DNA of 64,000 bases from contig NZ_JAGFBV010000018.1 in NCBI RefSeq assembly GCF_017948595.1, positions 1-64,000 on the forward strand. Direction: 5' to 3'. This DNA comes from Flavobacterium geliluteum (GTDB taxonomy: Bacteria > Bacteroidota > Bacteroidia > Flavobacteriales > Flavobacteriaceae). Below the pieces are notes generated by a model. It was not told the DNA's origin. It did no database searches and saw nothing but the letters and a program-made list of their open reading frames with translations. Below are positions 26,106 to 35,759 of the stretch, one piece after another. Made by a program: the position numbers and the translations under genes. Position 1 is the first letter of the stretch, and each line of letters begins with the position of its first letter.

Positions 26106-27290
26106 CTACTTGTATTTAATATTGATACTAATAATGTCCGAAGTCATGTTCGTCGTTCTGGTGTAATGTCCGTAACGAATCTCTAAGGTATTCCAGTGTT
26201 TAAGGCCAAAGACTCCGTTGGGCGGCGTAAATTTCATTCCCATTCCAAAAAAGCTACTGTCAAACTTAGACAAATCATAGTTGCTGGTGTAATATTCATC
26301 AGCAGCAGTATGCGCTCCGTAGGGCTTAAAATATTTGGCCCCTGTTTGGGAATAATATCTATAAAACGGACTCAATGAAAAAGCCTGAGTTAATTTTACA
26401 GGAATTTCAAGATCGGCCGTATGCGCTTGCAAATTCCAGTCATCTGTATAATATCGGTAATACGCCCTAATAATTACATTGTCACCTACAAAATAACTCG
26501 CTCTAAGTCCCAAAGGAATTTTTAGCCTTGTATCGGGCATTTTTTCCTGATGAACAGATCCGTCTGCAAAATATACCCTGTGAAAAGGAAGACTTAAATA
26601 GCCATTTTGACTAATAACATCGCCTACCAGCATAACCTGAAGCCTTTGGTTGATGATTTGAGAATAACTCAGGGTTCCCGCAAAAGTATTTCGGCTAGCA
26701 CTATCATAACCTCCGCCTCCGGGAGTTCGAAGCTCAATGGGTTCGATAAGTTTTAACTGATCGATAAAGGTTTGTAATTTGGCTGTAAATTCTCCGTTTT
26801 TGTCTTTTGTTTTTTTCGAAAAACTAATATTCCCTCCAAAAGATTGGTAATCAAACTCCGTTGAAGACGAAACTCCAACGGCTAAAGTCTGCCCTTTTTC
26901 TTCGTTTTCTCTGATATAAGTTAAGGAAGGATAAAAACGATTGTCTCCTGAAGATGCTGATGAATTGGCACTCAAATCGATCATATCTGAAGAAGCAGAG
27001 GTATAATGATCGATACCCGCTTCAATATCAAAAGTATGTTTTATACCTGTTTCTCCGTACTTTACCAATTTTACATCAATAGTATTGGCGATATCAGTAA
27101 GGTGCTGAGAACCTATCCCTCCGGTAACAGCAGCATTGTTTCCGTCTTGTGTGTAATAACTAGAAACTAGATTTACTTCTTCTATTTTTAATTTTTTGCT
27201 TTTATAACTTGTAGAATCTGTAGGCACATTTTGTGCTCTTGCCTGAAAAAGTCCCAACAAAGCAAGTCCTGTAATAAATATTCTTTTCAT
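26106..27290 (-). CDS. DUF3570 outer-membrane-like protein
   Basis: 394 residues with a signal peptide (MKRIFITGLALLGLFQARAQ). The rest is rich in alternating hydrophobic/polar strands with aromatic girdles (FYPSLTYIREN, VIIRAYYRYYTDDWNL) and ends in ISINIKYK, so an outer-membrane beta-barrel is likely. I recognise it as the DUF3570 family, which travels with DUF4266 and ApbE. It is last in a four-gene minus-strand operon, 18 bases after DUF4266. Possible role: an outer-membrane partner of an envelope redox system. Confidence 0.8.
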   Translation of the reverse strand: MKRIFITGLALLGLFQARAQNVPTDSTSYKSKKLKIEEVNLVSSYYTQDGNNAAVTGGIGSQHLTDIANTIDVKLVKYGETGIKHTFDIEAGIDHYTSASSDMIDLSANSSASSGDNRFYPSLTYIRENEEKGQTLAVGVSSSTEFDYQSFGGNISFSKKTKDKNGEFTAKLQTFIDQLKLIEPIELRTPGGGGYDSASRNTFAGTLSYSQIINQRLQVMLVGDVISQNGYLSLPFHRVYFADGSVHQEKMPDTRLKIPLGLRASYFVGDNVIIRAYYRYYTDDWNLQAHTADLEIPVKLTQAFSLSPFYRYYSQTGAKYFKPYGAHTAADEYYTSNYDLSKFDSSFFGMGMKFTPPNGVFGLKHWNTLEIRYGHYTRTTNMTSDIISINIKYK

Positions 27291-27308
27291 TTTTTTATCG
27301 AATAAGAA

Positions 27309-27542
27309 TTAGTTGCAACCACAGCCACCGCCGCTTTTACCTGCATTTGCTCCGGAAGCGCCTTCACGGTAGGATTGAAAACTGAGTTCTGTTTTTTCGA
27401 TTTTTCTGTTAGAAAGCACCATTTCAGAATCGTTAATTTTACCTTTTTGGTATTCTTTTACCGAAGTGCAAGAAGTAAGCAACATGCCTGTAAAAACAAT
27501 GCTACATAAGAATGCGATTTTTTTTTGCTTTGGCTTTTTCAT
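27309..27542 (-). CDS. DUF4266 small lipoprotein with a Gly/Cys tail
   Basis: 77 residues. Lipoprotein signal ending LLTSCTSVKEY, then a conserved middle (GKINDSEMVLSNRKIE) and a tail GASGANAGKSGGGCGCN. The terminal CGC looks like a metal or redox site, or a modification site. The start overlaps the ApbE stop (ATGA, 4 bases), so translation is coupled to the FMN transferase. The SGAN stretch resembles the flavinylation motif SGA(T/S), but the acceptor position is Asn, so it does not satisfy the known rule. Confidence 0.82.
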   Translation of the reverse strand: MKKPKQKKIAFLCSIVFTGMLLTSCTSVKEYQKGKINDSEMVLSNRKIEKTELSFQSYREGASGANAGKSGGGCGCN

Positions 27543-28489
27543 TTTAAATTTATGTTTTTAGAAGTATAAATTTTATTATTGTCATCAATGATAATACAAT
27601 ATAAATCAGGTATTTGATCTATTAAATACAATCCAGCTTTGATGCCCATAACAGCTATTGGAGTTGCCATTGCATCTGCAAATTCTGCATTTGAAGCAAT
27701 AATCGTAACACTTTTAATGCCTGTTATAGGCAAGCCTGTTTTTGGGTCTATCGTATGCGAATATTTTTTGCCCTGAATGGTCACGAACTTTTCATAATTC
27801 CCCGAAGTAGCTACTGCTTTATTGGATATTTCCATATACGAAAATGCAGCATTTGGAGCATCTGGATCTGCTACGCCAATCGTCCATTTTTTGCCATTAG
27901 GCTGTACTCCCCAAGCCGAAAGGTCACCACTGGCATTAATGATTCCGCTTTCAACATGATTTTTAAGTAAGGTTTGTTTCGCCATTTCGGCGGCATATCC
28001 CTTTCCTATTCCTCCAAAACCAATACGCATTCCTTTTTCTTTTAAAAATACGGTTGTATTTTCTTTGTCAAGGATAATGTTTCGGTAATCAATAAGATGT
28101 ACCATTTTTAAAGCCGTTTCTGCATCAGGAAGCTGGGTCATGGATTGATCAAAATTCCAAAGACTTTTGTCTATACTACCATAAGAAATATCAAAAGCAC
28201 CTTGAGTAATTCTCGATATTCCCAGACATCTTTCGATAAGATTAAAAACTTCAGCATCGACTTTTACAGGAGCAATACCAGCATTTTGGTTAATCAGATT
28301 GGTTTGACTATCCTCCTTGTATGTCGTCAGGAGTTTTTCAATTCGCCTGATTTCTTCAATAGCAAGCTGAATATTCTCATTGCCTATCTTCTCATTTTGA
28401 GCCACAACAGTAATCGTAAAGTTGTTTCCCATGAGTTTCAGGGATTGCGAATATTTTTGTTTTTTCTGTATGTTATTTTCTACTATCAC
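27539..28489 (-). CDS. apbE: FAD:protein FMN transferase (ApbE family)
   Basis: 316 residues. The family enzyme attaches FMN covalently to Thr or Ser of target proteins in the cell envelope. Seen: FGGIGKGYAAE, the ATSGNYEKF/YSHTIDPKTGLP segment and ADAMATPIAVMG (the Mg-binding end, usually ADALAT). There is no obvious signal peptide or lipobox at its N-terminus (MIVENNIQKKQKYSQ), which is unusual because most ApbE proteins are exported. It overlaps the thioredoxin gene by 17 bases and DUF4266 by 4. Confidence 0.9.
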   Translation of the reverse strand: MIVENNIQKKQKYSQSLKLMGNNFTITVVAQNEKIGNENIQLAIEEIRRIEKLLTTYKEDSQTNLINQNAGIAPVKVDAEVFNLIERCLGISRITQGAFDISYGSIDKSLWNFDQSMTQLPDAETALKMVHLIDYRNIILDKENTTVFLKEKGMRIGFGGIGKGYAAEMAKQTLLKNHVESGIINASGDLSAWGVQPNGKKWTIGVADPDAPNAAFSYMEISNKAVATSGNYEKFVTIQGKKYSHTIDPKTGLPITGIKSVTIIASNAEFADAMATPIAVMGIKAGLYLIDQIPDLYCIIIDDNNKIYTSKNINLK

Positions 28490-28907
28490 AGATTGCTTTT
28501 ATTTCGGCAGTCCACTCTTCTGGACTGGTTTCTGGTTTTCCATGCCAGGTTTTGATTACTTTGCCATCGGCATCAAGAAGCAACGTGAGCGGAAAACTTC
28601 CTTCTTTGTTGTATCTCTCGGCTAAATCCTCATTGCGTTTTACTTGCTCAGGAGTACCGATATTTTTCTTTTTTCTGGGAAAATCAGCATTCACTAAAAT
28701 TAAATTTTTATCTGCCATGTCCGAAAAAACAGAACTTTCAAGATAATCCCTTCGCAATACAATACAGGGGCCACACCAGTCTGAACCGGAAAAGTTCAGC
28801 AAGATTAATTCATTTTTTTCCTTTGCCTTTTTTTTGGCATTATTAAAGTCGGGTTCCCAATTAATAGGAAGCACTATTAATAAGAGGAACAATGCAATTA
28901 GTTTCAT
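28473..28907 (-). CDS. Exported thioredoxin-fold protein
   Basis: 144 residues: signal peptide (about 1-16), then a thioredoxin fold with DWCGPC (active site, near 43-48) and a cis-Pro loop SFPLTLL. Predicted periplasmic or lipid-bilayer-side oxidoreductase that could reduce the cysteines of the DUF4266 tail. First gene of the operon; its stop overlaps the ApbE start by 17 bases. Confidence 0.9.
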   Translation of the reverse strand: MKLIALFLLLIVLPINWEPDFNNAKKKAKEKNELILLNFSGSDWCGPCIVLRRDYLESSVFSDMADKNLILVNADFPRKKKNIGTPEQVKRNEDLAERYNKEGSFPLTLLLDADGKVIKTWHGKPETSPEEWTAEIKAICDSRK

Positions 28908-29021
28908 TTTGTAGATTGTTTTTAGATATTTACGAAATAACGAATAGTAAATAGGTTTATTTTTTTTATTTGCTTAAGATTCGATTAATTTTTAAAATAA
29001 GCTTAATTTATTTATTTATTT

Positions 29022-29711
29022 TCAACTAGTTTGAACACCAAACAGATAACCAACAAGAGCCGACATCGCCATTGCAAAAGTGCCCCAAATGCAAATGCGC
29101 ATTATCGCTTTTAAAACATTTGAACCACCAGCTTTGGCCGCTAACATTCCCGAAAAGGCCAAAAAGAGTATCGAAAATCCGTATTGGTAAAGAACCATTT
29201 CTTTTATAGGAGCAAAAATGGCTACCATAAGCGGCAATAAACCTCCTATTACAAATGAAACCGCCGAAGCAAAAGCAGCAGTTAACGGATAAGCCTGGGT
29301 GATTTCATTGATTCCTAATTCATCTCTTGCATGCGCTCCAAGGGCATCAAAAGAAGTAAGTTCTTTGGCGACCTGTTGGGCTAGTTCTTTGTTTAATCCT
29401 CGCTTAACGTAAATTTGAGCCAATTCTTCAAGTTCGGATTCTGGAACCGTTTCGAGTTCCATTTTTTCACGTTTCAAATCTGCTTTTTCTACATCAGCCT
29501 GAGAACTTACCGAAACATATTCGCCAGCCGCCATCGAAAGTGCTCCAGCCACCAAACCTGCCACTGATGCCAATAAAATAGGCTCTCTAGTAACACTTGC
29601 AGCTGCAACGCCAATGGCTAAACTGGTTGTGGATAAAATTCCGTCGTTGGCTCCTAAAACGGCTGCCCTGAGCCAGCCGCTTCTGTTGATATAATGATTT
29701 TCATTTTCCAT
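29022..29711 (-). CDS. VIT1/CCC1-family iron/manganese transporter
   Basis: 229 residues. Begins with a conserved NRSGWLRAAVLGANDGILST, has the central amphipathic cytoplasmic region with Glu residues (about 70-130, including KADLKREKMELE and EELAQIYVKRGL) and about five membrane helices. The family moves Fe2+ or Mn2+ out of the cytoplasm. It closes a five-gene minus-strand metal island. Confidence 0.9.
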   Translation of the reverse strand: MENENHYINRSGWLRAAVLGANDGILSTTSLAIGVAAASVTREPILLASVAGLVAGALSMAAGEYVSVSSQADVEKADLKREKMELETVPESELEELAQIYVKRGLNKELAQQVAKELTSFDALGAHARDELGINEITQAYPLTAAFASAVSFVIGGLLPLMVAIFAPIKEMVLYQYGFSILFLAFSGMLAAKAGGSNVLKAIMRICIWGTFAMAMSALVGYLFGVQTS

Positions 29712-29722
29712 AATTCTACCGT

Positions 29723-30160
29723 TTATCTAATTTCAGAATGTCTGATTTCGCCACCAGTTGTACCCGTTTGTTGTGCAAAGAATAAAACTATAAATGAGCA
29801 GACAATCACGGCGTAAGCAACATAATTTGAATACGATTTTCTTTTCCAGTTGCTCCACAATGCGAGTACAGAGATTATGCCCAATACATACGATAAAAGA
29901 GCCAGCAATTCTGCTTTTTCTTCATGTTCATGAATTATACTTTTAGAAATTCCATCCATGTGTTCTACAACTTCTTCGGCTCCTTCTCCTGTCGCCATAG
30001 CTGCAAAAGCCGCCAGTGCGCCAAATATAAAGATGCAATAGGCTGTTCTTTTTATAATTTCAGACTTTACAATAAATCCGCCGATGATCACCATCAAACC
30101 TACAATTGGGAGAATAATAGGAAAGTGATTCAATACTAAGTGATAATGTGCTTCGTTCAT
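29723..30160 (-). CDS. DUF2231-like membrane protein
   Basis: 145 residues with four membrane helices. The start EAHYHLVLNHFPIILPIVG is typical of the DUF2231-type group, with further conserved His residues (VEHMDG, IHEHEEK) that may bind haem or metal. It lies 11 bases upstream of the VIT gene and after the efflux adaptor, so it is probably co-transcribed. Function unknown. Confidence 0.75.
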   Translation of the reverse strand: MNEAHYHLVLNHFPIILPIVGLMVIIGGFIVKSEIIKRTAYCIFIFGALAAFAAMATGEGAEEVVEHMDGISKSIIHEHEEKAELLALLSYVLGIISVLALWSNWKRKSYSNYVAYAVIVCSFIVLFFAQQTGTTGGEIRHSEIR

Positions 30161-30192
30161 ACTATTTTTTTTTTTTTAAAATTGTTATTATT

Positions 30193-31320
30193 TTATTCTT
30201 CTTTATTCTTCATTTTCATCAAAAGAGTATAAGCTCCATTGGTAACTATTTTTTTGTTTTTAAGTTTTTCAGGGTTTAAAATTTCTAAATACCCATTTTC
30301 TTTTTCACCTGTGGTAACTTCTGTTATTTCGTACCGCTGCTTACCTGATTCTACAAAGACATACTCTTTATTTTCAAAATTTACAATACTTAATTCTGGT
30401 AATGCATTGGCAATACCAGCTGTGGTCTCAATTTCGGCATTCATATACATTCCCGGCAAAAGGTATTTGTCATATTTTGAAAAATGGCAATGAACCTCTG
30501 TATTTCCTGTGGCATTAATGTCTTTATTAATTAATATAATGGTGCATTCATACTTTTTGTTAGGTGCCGCATTACTGTACGCTATTACTCTTTGTCCGAT
30601 GGCGAGCTGTGCAATGTTCTTATCAAAAACAGTAAGATTTAAATGAATGTCGCTTGGATCTATAAGTTCGAACATTACTTCGCCAGGAGTGATATATTTG
30701 CCAATATTGATATTAACCTTACTCACAAAACCTGTTACAGCGCTCAAAATCACGATACTTTTAGAGATTTTATTTGCCGATAAATTATTCGGATTGATAT
30801 TAATCAGTTTCAGTTTTTCTGATAAAGCATTGACCGTTATACGAAGATTACTCACCTCAGATTCGGCTAGTTGTGTAACCTTGTCGCTACTGGCTTTGGT
30901 CTGGTTAAGATCTTTTTGACGTGCAAATTCGAGCTCTGCAAAATGCAGTTTAGATTTTGCTAGGAGAAAATCCTGCTGCAACTGTACATACTGCTGATCC
31001 TGCAAAGTTGCAATAACTTCTCCTTTTTTTACATGCATACCCGGTAAGAGCTTACTGTTTATTAAATATCCTCCCATAGGAGCATTTACAGATACTAAAT
31101 TCTGCGGCGGCACGTCTATTTTTCCATTCAGTTTTATGGTGGTAGAGATGTTTTTTTCTGTTAGTTCTTCAGTTGATATTCCTGCATTTTTGAACTGTGC
31201 ATCCGTAAGTGTGACACTATTTTCGTTAGCCGGTTTTTGCTCTATTTCCTGATTCTCTTTTGTGTTTTTACATGCGCTTACAATAAATAGCATGCTTAAA
31301 AACAATGATATATTTTTCAT
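30193..31320 (-). CDS. RND efflux periplasmic adaptor (CusB/CzcB-like)
   Basis: 375-residue lipoprotein (lipobox FIVSACKN). Membrane-fusion domains: biotinyl-lipoyl-like hairpin (about 75-190), beta-barrel and proximal domain. It joins the CzcA-type pump to the outer-membrane channel. No N-terminal His/Met-rich metal chaperone segment is visible, so I cannot assign the metal. Located 8 bases after the pump gene. Confidence 0.92.
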   Translation of the reverse strand: MKNISLFLSMLFIVSACKNTKENQEIEQKPANENSVTLTDAQFKNAGISTEELTEKNISTTIKLNGKIDVPPQNLVSVNAPMGGYLINSKLLPGMHVKKGEVIATLQDQQYVQLQQDFLLAKSKLHFAELEFARQKDLNQTKASSDKVTQLAESEVSNLRITVNALSEKLKLININPNNLSANKISKSIVILSAVTGFVSKVNINIGKYITPGEVMFELIDPSDIHLNLTVFDKNIAQLAIGQRVIAYSNAAPNKKYECTIILINKDINATGNTEVHCHFSKYDKYLLPGMYMNAEIETTAGIANALPELSIVNFENKEYVFVESGKQRYEITEVTTGEKENGYLEILNPEKLKNKKIVTNGAYTLLMKMKNKEE

Positions 31321-31328
31321 CTAATGTA

Positions 31329-34300
31329 TTAATTTGAAGTGATAAAGTTAAGTTCGATACTGCTCTCATTTAATAATCGTACAGCTTCTAAATAATTATT
31401 TTGAATACTAATTGCCTGATTGACTACCATTACAAAATCCAGAAAATTAATTTCGCCATTGCTAAATTGCCTGCTGGCTGTCTCTTTAATCAAAGTGGCA
31501 TTTTTTAAACCTGTATCTTCAAAATAGTGTGTTACCTCGCTATTACTTTTATAAGTAGCCATTAATTGTTTGTAGCGTGTTTGCAAAATTTGCCTTTGCA
31601 TTTCGTACTGGTTTTCTGCAATACTTTCGCCTACCTTAGACGCTTTTATTTTAGCACTTTGGCTTCCTGTAAAAATAGGTATGCCTAATCCTGCCTGTAT
31701 CGAGCTAAAGCGATTGCTCGCATCATAATAATTATTGTCGGGTCCCATACCTCTAAAACTATTATTAAAATAACCTATCGTAAGATCAGGCCAGTATTTG
31801 GATTTCTCCAATTCTGTTTGTGCTATGGCATTACTTTTCTGCTGTTGCGAAAGTTTTAAAAGCATATTGTTATCAATTCCTCCATTCATCAGAAGAAGTG
31901 GATATTTTAAACTTTTTTCCGAAGGTATCACGGAAACTTCCGAGTTTAAAAGTATTTGCAGTTCCAGTAAATTAGCTTGTATTTCCTGTTGCAATTGCAT
32001 CAATTGTATGGTAATTGCAGTGCGCTGATTTTCGGCAGTTGTTTTTTCCAGAATATTACTTTCGCCTTTTTGCAAACGAAGGTTTGCTTTTGCATAAAAT
32101 TCACTAAATAGTGTATCGGCTTGTTGCAGTAGTTTTTCTTTTTCTTTAAAATATAAAAAAGTATAAAACGCATTTGTTACCGCTTTTTTAGTTTCCAGTT
32201 CTTTTAACGAAGTATTCAATTCTGACGTTTTCCACTGTTCAGATAAAAGCTGTTTTTGCTTTTTGTAAATAGTAGGAAAAGCAATGGTTTGCGAAATACC
32301 AAATCGGGTATCATTGTAGGCACTATTTATTTGTCCTGCTTCTGCAAAAACGGTTGCTTTCGGAATATCAGCAGCCGATTTTATAAGTGCTTGAGCATAG
32401 GCCGTTTTCAGTCTTTCGTTTTTAATAGTATTATTTTGCTCTGTTGCCATTTTTAAGGCGGTCTCCAAACTTATTTTTTCCTGTGCATGAGCACCGGAAA
32501 GTACAGAAAAGAAAACCACAACAACTGCTAATTTTTGTGTTAGATTCTTTGTTTTAAATCCTTTTTCGAACAAAATATAAAGCAAAGGCAATACAAACAA
32601 AGTTAGAAAGGTCGCCACCAGCAAACCACCTATTACTACTGTTGCCAGAGGGCGTTGTACTTCTGCACCAGCACCGTTGCTAAGTGCCATTGGTAAAAAC
32701 CCTAAAGAAGCGACAAATGCAGTCATTAATACAGGGCGAAGTCTTGATTTTGTACCTGTTAAAACAATTTGAACCAGATTTTTCATGCCATTATTTTTAA
32801 GTCGGTTAAATTCCGCTATTAATACAATTCCGTTTAAAACGGCTACCCCAAATAAGGCTATAAAACCTACTCCGGCACTAATGCTAAAAGGCATTCCTCT
32901 AAGAGCAAGAAAAAATATCCCTCCAATAGCAGAGAGCGGAATTGCAGTATAAATAAGCAACCCATGTTTTACAGAGTTGAATGCAAAAAACAGTAAAATA
33001 AAAATTAAGATCAGCGAAACAGGTACGGCAATCATAAGACGATCTTTCGCTTGATTTAAATTTTCAAAAGCACCACCATAAGTAACATAATACCCTGTTG
33101 GTAGCTTTAATTGTTTCTCTACTTTGGCTTGCAGCTCCTTCACGATGCTTTGTACATCTCTGTCTTTTACGTTAAAACCAACCACGATTCTACGTTTTGT
33201 ATCTTCACGCTGTATTTGGTTAGGACCGTTCTTAATTTCTACGGTAGCCAGTTGCGACAAAGGAACCTGACTACCGCCTGGTGTAGGAATTAGAAGATTT
33301 TGAATATCATCGATATCTTTTCTTTCAGTGGCATTTAAGCGTACGACCAAATCAAATCTTTTTTCCTGCTCAAAAACCAATCCCGTACTTTGTCCTGCAA
33401 AAGCAGTATTTATCACCTTGTTGATGTCGGCTATTGACAAACGATGTTGCGCAATTGCAGGTCGGTTGTAGGCTATAATTACTTGCGGCATACCTGCAAT
33501 GGGTTCTATAAATAAATTTGCCGTTCCGTCTACTGTGGCAATAATTTTACCTAGTTTACTTGCTGTAACAGCCAGTGTATCGAGATTCTCTCCGAATATT
33601 TTAAGAACAACATCCTGTCTCGCTCCGGTCATCAACTCATTAAAACGCATTTGTACCGGAAATTGAAATCCAGTAGTAATTCCGGGCACATCTTCGAGAG
33701 CTTTGCTCATCTTTGCCGACAATTCATTAAAAGTTGTAGCAGAAGTCCATTCTTTTTTATCTTTCAAAATTACCATCATATCGCTGGCTTCCATTGGCAT
33801 CGGATCTGTAGGCACTTCTCCACTCCCAATTTTCGTGACAACTTTTAATACTTCAGGAAACTGACTTTTTAAAATATGCGCTGCTTTTTGCGTACTTTCT
33901 ATAGTTGTATTAAGATTACTGCCCGTAAGCACTCGAGTATCAACAGCAAAATCTCCCTCTTCAAGTGCCGGAATAAATTCGCCTCCCAGCGAAGTAAGCG
34001 TAATCACGGCCAAGACAAAAAGAAGCACAACGGTACCCAAAACGGCTTTAGGAAAACGAAGTACTTTTTTTAAGGTGCGCTGATAGCCATTTTCAAGATA
34101 TTTCATCACTCGATCGGATGCATTTTCTTTGTGCACTGTTTTTTTACTTAGAAAAAAAGCACTCATCATCGGAATATAAGTCAGAGATAAAATAAAAGCG
34201 CCCAGCAGAGCAAAAGCGACTGTTTGTGCCATTGGTTTAAACATCTTACCTTCGATACCTTGTAAGGTAAAAATTGGCAGATACACTATTAATATTATTA

Positions 34301-35669
34301 TTTGCCCAAAAACGGCACTATTCATCATTTTACTTGCCGAGCTTGTAACGGTTTTATCCATTTGTCCGGAAGTTAGAGAAGCGTGTTCCTTATATTGTTT
34401 GGTACTCGAAAGCTGATGCATAATGGCTTCTACAATTATCACAGCGCCATCTACAATTAAACCAAAATCCAAAGCTCCGAGACTCATCAGATTGCCGCTT
34501 ACGCCAAAAAGATTCATCATACAAATTGCAAACAACATGGCCAGCGGAATTACCGATGCCACGAGCAATCCAGCCCTGAAATTACCCAGAAATAACACCA
34601 GAACAAACACCACAATTAAGGCACCTTCGAGCAAGTTTTTTTCGACTGTGCCAATGGCATTATTGACCATTTTTGTTCTGTCAAGAAACGGTTCAATTTC
34701 TACACCATCAGGTAATGTTTTTTGTATCTGGGCAATTTTTTCTTTTACATCCTTAATGACTTGGCTACTGTTGGCTCCTTTTAACATCATTACAATTGCG
34801 CCGGAAACCTCACCCTCGTCATTGTAACACATGGCGCCGTAACGTGTTGCAAAACCCGTTTTTACCTCAGCTACATCTCTTATAAATAAAGGAATATCGC
34901 TGTCTTTATTCTGGATAGCAATGTTTTCTATATCTTCAACATTTCCGATGAGACCTTCGCTGCGAATGTAGAGTACTGTTGGTCCTTTTTCTATATAAGA
35001 ACCGCCTGTATTTTGATTGTTATTTTGAACAGCCGTAAAAACATCGTTAATCGTTAAACCATAAGCATGCAGTTTATCGGGGCTGATGCTGATTTCGTAT
35101 TGCTTTAGCTTACCGCCAAAACTACTTACCTCAGCAACGCCTTTTACACCAAGAAGTTGTCGTCTGACGATCCAGTCCTGAATCGTTCTTAATTCGGTTA
35201 CATCAAATTTTTGCTCAAACCCTTTTTTAGGTTTCACCACATATTGATAAATTTCGCCAAGACCTGTAGATATAGGCCCTAAGGTAGGCGTTCCAATGCC
35301 TTGCGGAATCTCATTTTGTACCTGCTGCAATCGTTCTGCAACTTGTTGTCGTGCCCAATAAATATCAATATCATCATCAAATACAATCGTTACGAGCGAC
35401 AATCCAAATCTGGAAAAGCTGCGAATTTCCTTCATCCCCGAAATATTGCTGTTGGCCTGTTCTATAGGAAAAGTGACCAATCGCTCAATATCAGTCGCGC
35501 CAAATGAAGGTGCTATTGTAATAATCTGGACCTGATTGTTGGTTATATCAGGGACAGCATCAATAGGCAATCGGGTGGCTTGGTAGGTGCCATAGCCCAT
35601 CAGGGCAATTATAAAAAGCCCTACGATGAGTTTATTCCTTACGGAAAACTCAATTATTTTAGTTAACAT
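31329..35669 (-). CDS. CzcA/CusA-type heavy-metal RND pump fused to a TolC-like channel
   Basis: 1446 residues, about 400 longer than a standard RND pump. Residues 1 to about 1040 are the RND transporter: TM4 carries the proton-relay acids (GALDFGLIVDGAVIIVEA) typical of heavy-metal efflux members. Residues about 1050-1446 form a second domain starting with a signal-like helix (AVVVVFFSVLSGAHAQEKIS) and continuing as a TolC/CzcC outer-membrane factor. Such fusions are a known Bacteroidota arrangement. Exports divalent or monovalent metal ions; which one is not readable. Confidence 0.93.
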   Translation of the reverse strand: MLTKIIEFSVRNKLIVGLFIIALMGYGTYQATRLPIDAVPDITNNQVQIITIAPSFGATDIERLVTFPIEQANSNISGMKEIRSFSRFGLSLVTIVFDDDIDIYWARQQVAERLQQVQNEIPQGIGTPTLGPISTGLGEIYQYVVKPKKGFEQKFDVTELRTIQDWIVRRQLLGVKGVAEVSSFGGKLKQYEISISPDKLHAYGLTINDVFTAVQNNNQNTGGSYIEKGPTVLYIRSEGLIGNVEDIENIAIQNKDSDIPLFIRDVAEVKTGFATRYGAMCYNDEGEVSGAIVMMLKGANSSQVIKDVKEKIAQIQKTLPDGVEIEPFLDRTKMVNNAIGTVEKNLLEGALIVVFVLVLFLGNFRAGLLVASVIPLAMLFAICMMNLFGVSGNLMSLGALDFGLIVDGAVIIVEAIMHQLSSTKQYKEHASLTSGQMDKTVTSSASKMMNSAVFGQIIILIVYLPIFTLQGIEGKMFKPMAQTVAFALLGAFILSLTYIPMMSAFFLSKKTVHKENASDRVMKYLENGYQRTLKKVLRFPKAVLGTVVLLFVLAVITLTSLGGEFIPALEEGDFAVDTRVLTGSNLNTTIESTQKAAHILKSQFPEVLKVVTKIGSGEVPTDPMPMEASDMMVILKDKKEWTSATTFNELSAKMSKALEDVPGITTGFQFPVQMRFNELMTGARQDVVLKIFGENLDTLAVTASKLGKIIATVDGTANLFIEPIAGMPQVIIAYNRPAIAQHRLSIADINKVINTAFAGQSTGLVFEQEKRFDLVVRLNATERKDIDDIQNLLIPTPGGSQVPLSQLATVEIKNGPNQIQREDTKRRIVVGFNVKDRDVQSIVKELQAKVEKQLKLPTGYYVTYGGAFENLNQAKDRLMIAVPVSLILIFILLFFAFNSVKHGLLIYTAIPLSAIGGIFFLALRGMPFSISAGVGFIALFGVAVLNGIVLIAEFNRLKNNGMKNLVQIVLTGTKSRLRPVLMTAFVASLGFLPMALSNGAGAEVQRPLATVVIGGLLVATFLTLFVLPLLYILFEKGFKTKNLTQKLAVVVVFFSVLSGAHAQEKISLETALKMATEQNNTIKNERLKTAYAQALIKSAADIPKATVFAEAGQINSAYNDTRFGISQTIAFPTIYKKQKQLLSEQWKTSELNTSLKELETKKAVTNAFYTFLYFKEKEKLLQQADTLFSEFYAKANLRLQKGESNILEKTTAENQRTAITIQLMQLQQEIQANLLELQILLNSEVSVIPSEKSLKYPLLLMNGGIDNNMLLKLSQQQKSNAIAQTELEKSKYWPDLTIGYFNNSFRGMGPDNNYYDASNRFSSIQAGLGIPIFTGSQSAKIKASKVGESIAENQYEMQRQILQTRYKQLMATYKSNSEVTHYFEDTGLKNATLIKETASRQFSNGEINFLDFVMVVNQAISIQNNYLEAVRLLNESSIELNFITSN

Positions 35670-35759
35670 ACGTTTATGTGTTAATCGTGATTATAAAAAG
35701 TAAAGCATAGCACAAAACACGCAATTTGTTGCGAAAATTTGTAAGCTATAAAAAAACGA

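Noticed and set aside
31329..35669. Read-through or assembly artefact joining a pump and an outer-membrane factor
   Set aside because: The CzcA-TolC fusion is a known Bacteroidota form and the frame is continuous over 1446 codons.
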